From assembly GCF_934330165.1 (NCBI RefSeq), contig NZ_CAKRGI010000001.1:162408-226407 (forward strand): a stretch of DNA of 64,000 bases, in the 5' to 3' direction. The stretch's first letter is position 1, and each line of letters starts with the position of its first letter. Source of the DNA: an uncultured Mediterraneibacter sp. (GTDB lineage Bacteria > Bacillota > Clostridia > Lachnospirales > Lachnospiraceae). The notes below the pieces were generated by a model. It did not search any database, had not been told where the DNA came from, and saw only the letters and a program-made list of their open reading frames with translations. Shown here piece by piece: positions 9,526 to 17,917 of this stretch. The position numbers and the translations under genes were made by a program.

Positions 9526-11478
9526 CTACACCTTTTCTATGATCTCACCGCTGCGATATGCTGCAAGCAGTCTCTCCAGGTCTGCCACCTGTTCCCGTAA
9601 TTCTCTTCCAACGTCAGTGTCTCCGACCAGTATCCTGTCCATCACCCGCTTCACTACCATGATTTCCGAATGTATATCCTTTTCCTTTTCAATTGCCTCT
9701 TCTGTAGACTCAAACGGCTCGTGAGCCACCAGAAGAATCCCATAAGAATTGTAGATCAGCGTATACCCGGCAATTCCGGTCTGCTTCTGATAAGCTTTTG
9801 AAAATCCACCGTCGATCACCATTACTTTTCCATTACATTTTATCGGACTTTCCCCATCTTTTCTCTTCACCGGAACATGCCCGTTTACAATATGTGCATC
9901 CGATGGATCCAGACCGAACTCGATCAGAATCTTATCGATCACCTTTTCATTTTCAAGCAATGCATAATACGGGTTCTTTTTTTCTATATGCATTTCTTTT
10001 TCTGCAAGAAAATACCGTTCAAACGTCGCCATCTTATTCTTTCCAAACAATGGGGAATCCGGATGGAGCCAGATATACCACATGATATCCCGCCCATCCT
10101 GACGCTCCTTTTTGTCCAGTGCAAAAAATCCTTTTCTCACATAGCTTTCCAATACATCATAAAGCTCTCTTCCACGATATTTCTTTCCAAAGACTTCTAC
10201 TTCTTTCAGGTTTCCCTTCTCATCCAGCGGAACGCATCCATGATAAAGGAGATTATTATTATAAACCTTATAAAGCCCTCCTTTATTCAGCAAAAAGCGC
10301 ATATGCTGCTGCAGTTTTTCACACCCCATAAATGCCTGCTCCAGCCGTTCCATGATCTCTTCTTCCTCTGCAGTCAGTTCGTATGGATTTTCCGGGTCAA
10401 TTGTCGGGAAACAGCGGTCCAGCAGCCGGTACTCTTTTCCGTCTAAAAGAATGGTTCCTTTGTCGTAATCAATCCGGTGCAGCAATGCTCTTTCCTCCAG
10501 ATGAAATGCCGGCTGCCGCTGGATAATCTGACCTTCTACTTTGAACTGGATCACCGAGATTGCTTTATGTATTCTCAGATTCATCTGCATCTCATAAGAA
10601 TCCGGCCGTTCCGATGCTTTTAAACGGAAACATTCACACGGGTCATCCTCATACATCCGCAATGCAAATGCAGCGAGCGGCAGCAGATTGATCCCATAGC
10701 CATCCTCGATAATATCAAGATTGCCATATCTTGCACAAATGCGGATCGCATTGGCAATACATCCTCTCTGTCCGGCTGCCGCTCCCATCCAAAGCACATC
10801 ATGATTCCCCCACTGGATATCCAGTGAATGGTAATCCATCAGCTTGTCCATAATAATATGCGGACCGGGTCCCCGGTCATAAATGTCCCCCACAATATGC
10901 AGATGATCTACAACCAATCTCTGGATCAGCTCCGAAATCGCTATGATAAATTCTTCTGCCCTGCCAATCCGTATCATTGTTGAGATAATTTCATTATAGT
11001 AGGATTCTTTATCATTTACTTCTGCCTTCTCTGTGATCAGTTCCTCGATTACATAAGCGAAATCGTTCGGGAGGGATTTCCTCACTTTTGAACGGGTATA
11101 CTTACTTGCGGCACGCTTTGCCACTTCGATCAGACGATACAGATTGACCTTGTACCAGTCATCCATATTCTGCTCCGTCTGCCTGACTTTATCCATCTTT
11201 GCCTTTGGATAATAGATCAGCGTAGCAAGAAACTTTTTATCCTTTCTGCTCATCGTATTGCCAAAGACATCTTCAATCTTTCTTCTGACTGATCCCGAAC
11301 CATTCTTCAATACATGGGAAAACGCCTCGTATTCTCCATGCACATCCGTCAGGAAATGCTCTGTTCCCTTGGGAAGATTCAAAATAGCCTGCAAATTGAT
11401 AATCTCTGTGGACGCTGCTGCGATCGTTGGATACAGATCTGACAGCCGCTCCAAATATCTGGTCTCCAAATCTTTCAT
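9526..11478 (-). CDS. fbp: Fructose-1,6-bisphosphatase class III
   Basis: Gluconeogenic hydrolysis of fructose 1,6-bisphosphate to fructose 6-phosphate. The 650-residue length and the calcineurin-like metal motifs are those of the Firmicutes-specific class III enzyme: FLTDVHGEY (DxH), HIVGDIYDRGPGP (GDxxDRG), QWGNHDVLWMGAA (GNHD) and VNGHVPVKR (GHxP). It is unrelated to classes I and II. The stop is next to the sigma factor start, suggesting co-transcription. ATG 11478 follows GGGAGAGCAGGA. Confidence 0.95.
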   Translation of the reverse strand: MKDLETRYLERLSDLYPTIAAASTEIINLQAILNLPKGTEHFLTDVHGEYEAFSHVLKNGSGSVRRKIEDVFGNTMSRKDKKFLATLIYYPKAKMDKVRQTEQNMDDWYKVNLYRLIEVAKRAASKYTRSKVRKSLPNDFAYVIEELITEKAEVNDKESYYNEIISTMIRIGRAEEFIIAISELIQRLVVDHLHIVGDIYDRGPGPHIIMDKLMDYHSLDIQWGNHDVLWMGAAAGQRGCIANAIRICARYGNLDIIEDGYGINLLPLAAFALRMYEDDPCECFRLKASERPDSYEMQMNLRIHKAISVIQFKVEGQIIQRQPAFHLEERALLHRIDYDKGTILLDGKEYRLLDRCFPTIDPENPYELTAEEEEIMERLEQAFMGCEKLQQHMRFLLNKGGLYKVYNNNLLYHGCVPLDEKGNLKEVEVFGKKYRGRELYDVLESYVRKGFFALDKKERQDGRDIMWYIWLHPDSPLFGKNKMATFERYFLAEKEMHIEKKNPYYALLENEKVIDKILIEFGLDPSDAHIVNGHVPVKRKDGESPIKCNGKVMVIDGGFSKAYQKQTGIAGYTLIYNSYGILLVAHEPFESTEEAIEKEKDIHSEIMVVKRVMDRILVGDTDVGRELREQVADLERLLAAYRSGEIIEKV

Positions 11479-11544
11479 TCCTGCTCTCCCTGCCTGTTTT
11501 CTTTTCCCCTCAGCAAACTTTACAAGAACTCTCTGAACCCCTGA

Positions 11545-12303
11545 TTAAAAACGGATCACATCTCCCATATCATACATACCACTCTTCTGCTCTGCAAGGA
11601 ATTTTGCAGCTTCTACAGCACCTTTTGCAAATACACTTCTTGAATAAGCTGTATGCTTAAATTCGATCACTTCATCTGTCCCTGCAAAGATCACTTCATG
11701 TTCTCCTACGATCGTTCCGGCACGCACTGCAGAAATACCGATCTCCTTTGCATCCCTTTTCTTTCTCACCTGGCTTCTGTCATAAACATACTCATATTCA
11801 TTGCCGAGTGCCCCATTTATAGAATCTGCAAGTGCAAGAGCTGTTCCGCTCGGTGCATCCAGCTTCTGATTATGATGCTTCTCAACAAGCTCCATATCGT
11901 ATCCTGCCGGTGCAAGTACTTTTGCTGCATCTTTTAAAAGTTTCAGGAGAAGATTGATTCCCATAGACATATTCGCTGACTTTAGCACTGCGATCTTTTC
12001 TGATACTTCTTTCACATTTGCAAGCTGCTCTTCTGACAGTCCTGTTGTACAGAGAACTACCGGAAGTTTCTTCTCAACGCAGTAATCCAGCAGTTCATCC
12101 ACTGCTCCTGCATTTGAAAAATCAATGACTGCATCTGCATCCACATCACACTCTGAAATCGTCTCAAAAACCGGATATTCATTGGCAACTGCTGTATACT
12201 TGTCCACACCTGCCACAATCTCAACATCCTGATCCTGCTTTGCGATCTCAGTGATCATTCTTCCCATCTTTCCATTGCATCCATGCATTAATATCTTAAT
12301 CAT
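11545..12303 (-). CDS. dapB: 4-hydroxy-tetrahydrodipicolinate reductase
   Basis: NAD(P)H-dependent reduction of HTPA to tetrahydrodipicolinate in the lysine/diaminopimelate pathway, feeding peptidoglycan. 252 residues: Rossmann start ILMHGCNGKMGR, VIDFSNAGA, the catalytic E-K-HHNQKLDAPSGT segment (His-His pair and Lys), and RAGTIVGEHEV in the C-terminal domain. ATG 12303 is chosen because AAAGGAGG lies upstream and the protein then begins exactly at the Rossmann strand. dapA is not next to it. Confidence 0.96.
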   Translation of the reverse strand: MIKILMHGCNGKMGRMITEIAKQDQDVEIVAGVDKYTAVANEYPVFETISECDVDADAVIDFSNAGAVDELLDYCVEKKLPVVLCTTGLSEEQLANVKEVSEKIAVLKSANMSMGINLLLKLLKDAAKVLAPAGYDMELVEKHHNQKLDAPSGTALALADSINGALGNEYEYVYDRSQVRKKRDAKEIGISAVRAGTIVGEHEVIFAGTDEVIEFKHTAYSRSVFAKGAVEAAKFLAEQKSGMYDMGDVIRF

Positions 12304-12368
12304 CTGTATAAATCCTCCTTTAAATGCTTTTAACATTCACAGAGTCCTTTCGGATACCCTATATAATA

Positions 12369-12416
12369 AAAAGGATATCACATTTGAGCTTTTATCTCAA
12401 TATATGATATCCTTTT
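12369..12416 (-). terminator. Rho-independent terminator of the SSB-like gene
   Basis: On the minus strand AAAAGGATATCA pairs with TGATATCCTTTT over 12 bp with an AT-rich loop, followed by TTTTTATTATA. It lies between the SSB-like gene and dapB on the same strand. Confidence 0.75.
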
Positions 12417-12482
12417 CCTGTCTTATGTCATGATGCCACATCTTCCATGCTGTTCTGATACTTCACTCTTTTTTCACTACCA

Positions 12483-13115
12483 TCATGATTCCTCAATACA
12501 TTCCAGTTTGCTTACCGAAACTTCGTATGCAACCCGCGTCTCTGTCTCAGTCTCTGAAAGCTTTTTCACGTACTCTCTGCTCTGAATCCTTCCAAGTACC
12601 CGCACATGTTCCCCTACATCAAAACCGGATGCATATCTTGCATTTCTGCCCCAGCAGATACAGGGAATATAGTCTGATTTTCCATACGGTCTGTTCACCG
12701 CAAGTAAAAGATCTGCGATTTCTCTGCCCAGCGGCGTCTTCCTGTACACCGGGCGTTTACACATATACCCTTCCAGCAGAATATGGTTTGTCTTTGCCCC
12801 ATCCGGTTCTTCGTCAATAAACTCGATTTCCCTCGCAAATACAGACAGTACCAGTCGGTTCTTCAATTCTTCGTGCCGGTTGTAGGATCTGAACTGTCCT
12901 GATACCATGATGCACTCTCCACGGCAGTCTTTTGTTACATCGATCAGACGTTCAGAAATCATCACCGGTATTCTGTCGCAGGAATTGCTCAGTCTCTTTA
13001 CGAGCAGTTCCATCATATAGAATCCTTCTCCGAATACTTCGTGGCTGTATGTAAATTCAGACACCACTTCCCCTATGACCGTCACCTGGTTGTTCTCAAT
13101 TATCTTATCTGACAT
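12483..13115 (-). CDS. Single-stranded DNA-binding-like protein with two OB folds
   Basis: A 210-residue protein of the SSB/OB-fold family. The first half (NNQVTVIGEVVSEF, then VMVSGQFRSYNR) and the second half (ILLEGYMCKRPVYRKTPLGRE, IPCICWGRNARYA, VRVLGRIQSREY) each look like one OB domain, so it is a tandem OB protein rather than a tetrameric replication SSB with acidic tail; no DDDIPF-type tail is present. A role in DNA replication or repair is inferred only from the fold. It has its own terminator. Confidence 0.72.
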   Translation of the reverse strand: MSDKIIENNQVTVIGEVVSEFTYSHEVFGEGFYMMELLVKRLSNSCDRIPVMISERLIDVTKDCRGECIMVSGQFRSYNRHEELKNRLVLSVFAREIEFIDEEPDGAKTNHILLEGYMCKRPVYRKTPLGREIADLLLAVNRPYGKSDYIPCICWGRNARYASGFDVGEHVRVLGRIQSREYVKKLSETETETRVAYEVSVSKLECIEES

Positions 13116-13263
13116 GATTTGTAGTTCTCCCTTCTTCTGTTACGTATTTTCAAGTCACTACAAAATATATGACAAAACAGAAAAGAATAGAACGGCGAAA
13201 GTATGGAAATCGTTCGACAGAATTCGTCTCCTGCACGTTCTGCCTCCATCCGAATCTGTAAAA

Positions 13264-13303
13264 AGACAGGAATCCTCCGGCTGTCTTCGGAAGATTCCTG
13301 TCT
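13264..13303 (-). terminator. Terminator of the surface metallophosphoesterase gene
   Basis: AGACAGGAATC (13264-13274) pairs with GATTCCTGTCT (13293-13303), extended inward by CCTCCG/CGGAAG-type pairs. The minus strand continues into TTTTTAC. The rest of the 228-bp gap to the SSB-like gene shows nothing clear apart from that gene's ribosome site (GGGAG). Confidence 0.8.
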
Positions 13304-13343
13304 AATTACTGCCTTTTCAATTTCACTACTTCGTCTGAAACTT

Positions 13344-16300
13344 TTACTTCTGTCCAGCTCTCTTTCTGATCACGATCACACCTGCTGCAGCTGTCATCAT
13401 ACACAGAACCACCAGCATTCCTTCCGTATTATCTCCCGTCGGAACTACTTTACCGTCACCTTTGGTCTGTGCCGGTGTCCTGGTAGTCGTTTCATTTCCA
13501 GGAGCTTTATTATCTTTGCCTGTTCCCGGAGTCTTATCATCTTTCCCTGTCGTCTGCCCTGGCGTCGGAGTTGGATCCGGCTTTGGCTCTGGCGTCGGTT
13601 CTGGTTTCGGATCTGGTGTCTGGATCAGTTTCAGGTTTGCATACGCTGCTGCCAGTGCTGCTTTTTCATCTGCTACTGTCTGTTCGCTCTCTGGATCTGC
13701 AAGCACTGCTTTTGCCTTCTGCAGAGCTGCTACAAATGCATCAAATGCTGCATCTTTCTCATACTTTTCAAGATCAACTTTATCCATTTCATCAACCAGT
13801 TTCTGAAGCTCTGTTGTATCGATCACCGGCTCTGGATCTGGTGTCTGGATCAATTTCAGATTTGCGTATGCCTCTGTCAGAGCTGTCTTCGCTTCTGCCA
13901 CTGCCTGTTCGCTCTCTGGATCTGCAAGCACTGCCTTTGCATTCTGCAGAGCTGCTGCGAATGCGTCATATGCCGCATCTTTCTCATACTTTTCAAGATC
14001 AACCTGATCCATCTCAGCAACCGCTTTCTGAAGCTCTGTTGTATCGATCACAACCTGAACTTCATTCCATTTTGCATATAATTCCATATTTCCATTCACG
14101 ACATCTGCCTCAAAGTTCCACGGAGTGGTACATGCTTCATCTGTATACCATCCTGCAAATGTATATCCTTCTAATGTCGGTGCTGAAGGCTCTGTCACTT
14201 TTGCTCCTTTTTCAACAGTCTGGGCAGCAGCAGTACTTCCGCCCTTGCTATTAAACGTAACAGTATATGTATTCTTTACTACTTTTTCTCCAACCAGTTC
14301 ATAAATTGCAAACTGGTTATTTGCATTGGTAACCGTCTCACCTGAATATCCACAATATGCCTGCTTGGACTTGGAATGGTTCAGATACATTGTGCCATTG
14401 TAAAACGCAACACAGGAACCGCTTCCATTACTCAGTGTACCTTTTTCAACAGACAATTTTACCGGTGTATCTGCCAGTTCAATATTTCTGTCTGATACAC
14501 TCAGTGAGAGATATTTCTTTGCTGCAGTATTATAAAGCGTATACTGTCCATTGGCATCTTTTTCAATTTTCCAGAGTAATGCACCATAATCCCCTTTGAG
14601 TACATCACCTGAATTTCCAAGATCTGCTGCCTGTATCTGTGTACCTGCAATACATGCTACACCACCCAAAGGACTTATCTCTGTATTCAGTGCCTTTCCT
14701 GATGATCCTATGATCAGATAGCTCTTTCCTGACTCAATTTCCGACACACGTCTATAGGAAGGAATTTCTGACACAACAACTTTCGTTCTGGCTGTCACTG
14801 TCTTCTGCTGTCCCTGTGCATCCTTATAGGTAACCAGCAGAGTTACAGTCACTTCACCTTTTCCTTTAAATGTTACAGCTGTCTCTGCAGAATCAGCATC
14901 TTCAAGCTCTGCAAGTTCAGAATCAGATACTGACCATTTATAAGAAACTACTTCCGGTATTCCGGCTAATGCTCCATTAAGGATAATTCTTTCATTCTTT
15001 CCTGCAGTCGTTACTGCATTTCCATCCGCATCCTGAATCTTTGCTGATGCACCTGCGGTCTGGTCATAGCTCACTTCCAGCACTGCCTGTCCAACTGTCG
15101 TATTCCCGTCTGTATCTGTCACTGTAACTTTTACGTTCGTACTTCCGGCTTTTTTACAGAAAACACTTGCCATATTATCTTCTGCGGTGATCTCTCCAAT
15201 CTCCGGATCTTCTATATTCCACTCATAAGAATCCGCTTTAATATGCTTAACAACCGCTTTCAGGGCAACTTTTTCTCCAACTTTACCACCTGCAGCCTCA
15301 ATGGTTACACTTGGTACAGCCACCTGGTTCAGATCAATCTGCACCGGACTTGCCGTTGCCTGTGCCAGCTCAGTTGCCGGGATCAGTGATGAATCATTGT
15401 ATCTTGTGTTATTTTTACCAACAGAACCAATATCGATCAGTCCGTCTTCTGAATATCTTCTCAGTACCAGTTTATTATCATAAACCTGACATACTGTTGC
15501 CGTCAGTTCATCCGCTGCTGTTGCATCATGAAAATATCCAATATATCCGGCGTTCATATAAGTAAAATTAAGTTCTTCTTTTGTATAACTGTCAGTTGTA
15601 CTTCCACTCTTCTTTGTAAGATCCGGGATCAGGATCGTATCACCCGGCTTTTTAAATACACGGGATCCACCAAGATAATTATCCCATCCTTTAGAATGGT
15701 TATGACCGTAAAGATATACAATATCCAGATCCTCTGCCGCTGTATTGATCACATCGAACAGATAGGAAGAATACACATTGTCACCATTTCCATAAAGAGA
15801 ACTTGTACGCCCACTGAAATGCAGTGGTAAATGTACCATGATAAAGATCGGACGTGTCTCTCCGGCCGTGATACAGCCATCCAGATAATCGCCAAGCTTC
15901 CGGGCTGCTTTCTTTACCTGTGCTTCACTTCCTGTACTTCCCTGCATCCATGGGAATCCTCCCATTTCTGAAGTATTGTAAGTTGTATTGATACAGTACA
16001 CGATATAATCACTGTATTCATGAGCCCCTTCATCAAATGGATAATTTGCCCGATCATGGTTTCCCTGAATGAACAGGAACTGGTTTGTATTACTCCAGCG
16101 GTTCTGGATAATATTTTTAAATGCCTGAATACCGATCGTTGCATCTGCATCATAATTATAACGTCCTGAATAAGCTGTATAATCACCAACTGCAAGAACA
16201 TTATCAATTTGGGTAAAGCCATCGTCGTACATTTCTTTTGAAATATTCGTCATAACAGATGTCAGACTTTCCGGTACGTCCGATACACTCTGATATGGTG

Positions 16301-17573
16301 ATACTTCTGTACCGGTCTGAAAATCAGAGCAGAACAAAAGTGTGGCCTTTGCATCTCCCTCTGACGGATCTGGATCTGGATTTGGATCTGGATTCGGATC
16401 TGGATTCGGAGTCGCACCGGTTTTCACTTCATATAATGCATACTGATTTGTATCCTTTGTCTCATTCTGGGAATAAGTGGATGCATCATATGCACAGAAT
16501 CCTTTCTGACTGTCTGAATAATTCAGATAGTAATCGTTCAGATGGAATGCGGCTGCAATACCTGCCACATGATGATCTGTCTGTGCAAACGTAAAATCTG
16601 TAGGTTCATCGCCTAAAGTAACCGGTCTTGCTCCCTCTGCAAAATTCAGATATTTGCCTGCTGCTTCATTATAAAGTGCTACAGTACCTTCTGTACTGCC
16701 GGCCTTCACTGTCCAAAGATACTTATTACTTACTGTCACTTCATCCGACAGGTCTGAAAGATCCAGTCCGGCAATCTCCGCTCCTGTCAGGACGCTGTTC
16801 ACCTTGCTTCCTGCATGAGTCTGTGCAGTAACTGCCTGATATGTACCGCTCTTGGAGTCCCCGCCTACCAGCATATATTTCTTACCTGTGGTAATTGCTG
16901 TAGCACGGGTAACGGTGCTTGTGGTTGACCCCTCTGCTTTTTTCACATGATAGAATGCATACTGGTTTGTATCCTTTGTCTCATTCTGGGAATAGGTCGA
17001 TGCATCATAAGCACAGAATCCATTCTGGCTTTCAGAAAAGTTCAGATACCAAGTTCCAAGACGAAAAGCCAGTGCCTTTCCCGCTGCGTGATGATCTGTC
17101 AGAACTGCTTCATAATAAGTTGCTTCATCTGTCAGTGTCACAGCTCTGTTCCCTGACTCCAGGTGCATATATTTATCTGAAACCTTATTGTAAAGTGCAA
17201 CCGTTCCATTTTCTCCCTTGACTGCTGTCCACAGATTCGTTTCCTGTGCTGTAAGCTGGTTTTTAGCATCTGAAAAATCCAGTCCGGAAACTTCTACTTT
17301 ATCAAGTACACTGCCTGCTTTGCTGCCACTGTGGGTTGTTGCACCAACCACTGCGTATATATCATCTTCGCTGCCTGAAGTCTTGCCCGCTGTTCCTCCG
17401 ACAAGGAGATACTGTTCACCATATACCAGTTCTGATGCCCTCTCTACCGTTACTTCCTGTTGCTTTTCTTCCTGTGCCGCCACACTGATCGCCGGCATCA
17501 TGCCAAATATATTGGCAAATGTCATCATAAATACCAGCAATACAGCTAACGCACCCGTCTTCCTTTTCCTCAT
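13344..17573 (-). CDS. Wall-anchored multidomain metallophosphoesterase
   Basis: A 1409-residue exported surface protein. Order: signal peptide (~1-35); two homologous modules of ~173 residues; NPDPNPDP linker; a calcineurin-like phosphoesterase (~405-740) with SDFQ, AVGD, GNHD, MVHLP and YGHNHS; two Ig/PKD-like domains; a third copy of the first module (~938-1095); an InlB/Flg_new repeat; two 75-residue helical repeats; a Pro/Thr-rich wall-spanning stretch; and a sorting signal (VVPTGD, hydrophobic helix, RKR). The first metal motif is D-x-Q instead of D-x-H. The ATG at 17573 is used because AAGGAGG lies 6 bases before it; the ATG at 17591 would contain that ribosome site. Substrate unknown; nucleotide or phospholipid scavenging is only a guess. 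Confidence 0.85.
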   Translation of the reverse strand: MRKRKTGALAVLLVFMMTFANIFGMMPAISVAAQEEKQQEVTVERASELVYGEQYLLVGGTAGKTSGSEDDIYAVVGATTHSGSKAGSVLDKVEVSGLDFSDAKNQLTAQETNLWTAVKGENGTVALYNKVSDKYMHLESGNRAVTLTDEATYYEAVLTDHHAAGKALAFRLGTWYLNFSESQNGFCAYDASTYSQNETKDTNQYAFYHVKKAEGSTTSTVTRATAITTGKKYMLVGGDSKSGTYQAVTAQTHAGSKVNSVLTGAEIAGLDLSDLSDEVTVSNKYLWTVKAGSTEGTVALYNEAAGKYLNFAEGARPVTLGDEPTDFTFAQTDHHVAGIAAAFHLNDYYLNYSDSQKGFCAYDASTYSQNETKDTNQYALYEVKTGATPNPDPNPDPNPDPDPSEGDAKATLLFCSDFQTGTEVSPYQSVSDVPESLTSVMTNISKEMYDDGFTQIDNVLAVGDYTAYSGRYNYDADATIGIQAFKNIIQNRWSNTNQFLFIQGNHDRANYPFDEGAHEYSDYIVYCINTTYNTSEMGGFPWMQGSTGSEAQVKKAARKLGDYLDGCITAGETRPIFIMVHLPLHFSGRTSSLYGNGDNVYSSYLFDVINTAAEDLDIVYLYGHNHSKGWDNYLGGSRVFKKPGDTILIPDLTKKSGSTTDSYTKEELNFTYMNAGYIGYFHDATAADELTATVCQVYDNKLVLRRYSEDGLIDIGSVGKNNTRYNDSSLIPATELAQATASPVQIDLNQVAVPSVTIEAAGGKVGEKVALKAVVKHIKADSYEWNIEDPEIGEITAEDNMASVFCKKAGSTNVKVTVTDTDGNTTVGQAVLEVSYDQTAGASAKIQDADGNAVTTAGKNERIILNGALAGIPEVVSYKWSVSDSELAELEDADSAETAVTFKGKGEVTVTLLVTYKDAQGQQKTVTARTKVVVSEIPSYRRVSEIESGKSYLIIGSSGKALNTEISPLGGVACIAGTQIQAADLGNSGDVLKGDYGALLWKIEKDANGQYTLYNTAAKKYLSLSVSDRNIELADTPVKLSVEKGTLSNGSGSCVAFYNGTMYLNHSKSKQAYCGYSGETVTNANNQFAIYELVGEKVVKNTYTVTFNSKGGSTAAAQTVEKGAKVTEPSAPTLEGYTFAGWYTDEACTTPWNFEADVVNGNMELYAKWNEVQVVIDTTELQKAVAEMDQVDLEKYEKDAAYDAFAAALQNAKAVLADPESEQAVAEAKTALTEAYANLKLIQTPDPEPVIDTTELQKLVDEMDKVDLEKYEKDAAFDAFVAALQKAKAVLADPESEQTVADEKAALAAAYANLKLIQTPDPKPEPTPEPKPDPTPTPGQTTGKDDKTPGTGKDNKAPGNETTTRTPAQTKGDGKVVPTGDNTEGMLVVLCMMTAAAGVIVIRKRAGQK
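13609..14050 (-). repeat. Two tandem 225-bp repeats encoding helical 75-residue units
   Basis: The copies starting at 13609 and 13834 both begin GGATCTGGTGTCTGGATCA and are nearly identical at DNA level over about 215 bp. Each codes for a unit of the type IDTTELQK...VDLEKYEKDAA...KAVLADPESEQ, resembling FIVAR-like wall-protein repeats. High DNA identity points to recent duplication, and the copy number could vary between strains. Confidence 0.85.
16437..17030 (-). repeat. Dispersed pair of near-identical module ends, 519 bp apart
   Basis: About 75 bp at 16437-16511 and 16956-17030 are almost identical (for example TTTGTATCCTTTGTCTCATT in both). They encode the end of the N-terminal module (CAYDASTYSQNETKDTNQYA) in each of its two copies. 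The rest of the modules is similar only in protein, so this patch looks homogenised by gene conversion or is under strong constraint. Confidence 0.75.
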
Positions 17574-17670
17574 CTTTTTCCTCCTTTTCATCGTTTCCGG
17601 TCACTATCATCTGTCCGGGCTGACAGTCAAATTCACAATTCCGGAATTTCCACAAGATTATATTTTTGTA

Positions 17671-17699
17671 ATAATAACACACATTATTCTTTGTTTCAA
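17671..17699 (-). promoter_or_regulatory. Sigma-A type promoter of the surface metallophosphoesterase
   Basis: Minus strand: -35 TTGAAA (17699-17694), 17-bp spacer, -10 TATTAT (17676-17671). It leaves a leader of about 90 nt before the ATG at 17573. The 344-bp gap 17574-17917 is very AT-rich and holds only this promoter and the divergent typA promoter. Confidence 0.65.
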
Positions 17700-17832
17700 C
17701 TGACATTTTACACAATTTTTACATTTATTTGTTGATTTTTAAATTATTTTTGTTAATTTTGAATAGTTTATTTTGATTTGTATTTTTCTTATTTTTCTTT
17801 TTTATGCATCCTGAACAATCTCTATTTCCATC

Positions 17833-17860
17833 TTGTAAATTTCATTTTTTGTGATAAAAT
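17833..17860 (+). promoter_or_regulatory. Probable typA promoter
   Basis: -35 TTGTAA (17833-17838), 16-bp spacer, -10 TAAAAT (17855-17860) with an upstream TG making an extended -10. The start codon at 17918 lies about 50 nt downstream of the expected transcription start. Confidence 0.55.
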
Positions 17861-17917
17861 AAGGAAGTTACAGATATGAGTGGTTTTTAGACAGATAAAG
17901 AAAGAGTGTATAAATTT

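Noticed and set aside
13609-14050. Regular repeats considered as a CRISPR array
   Set aside because: Units are 225 bp, in frame and coding; no spacers.
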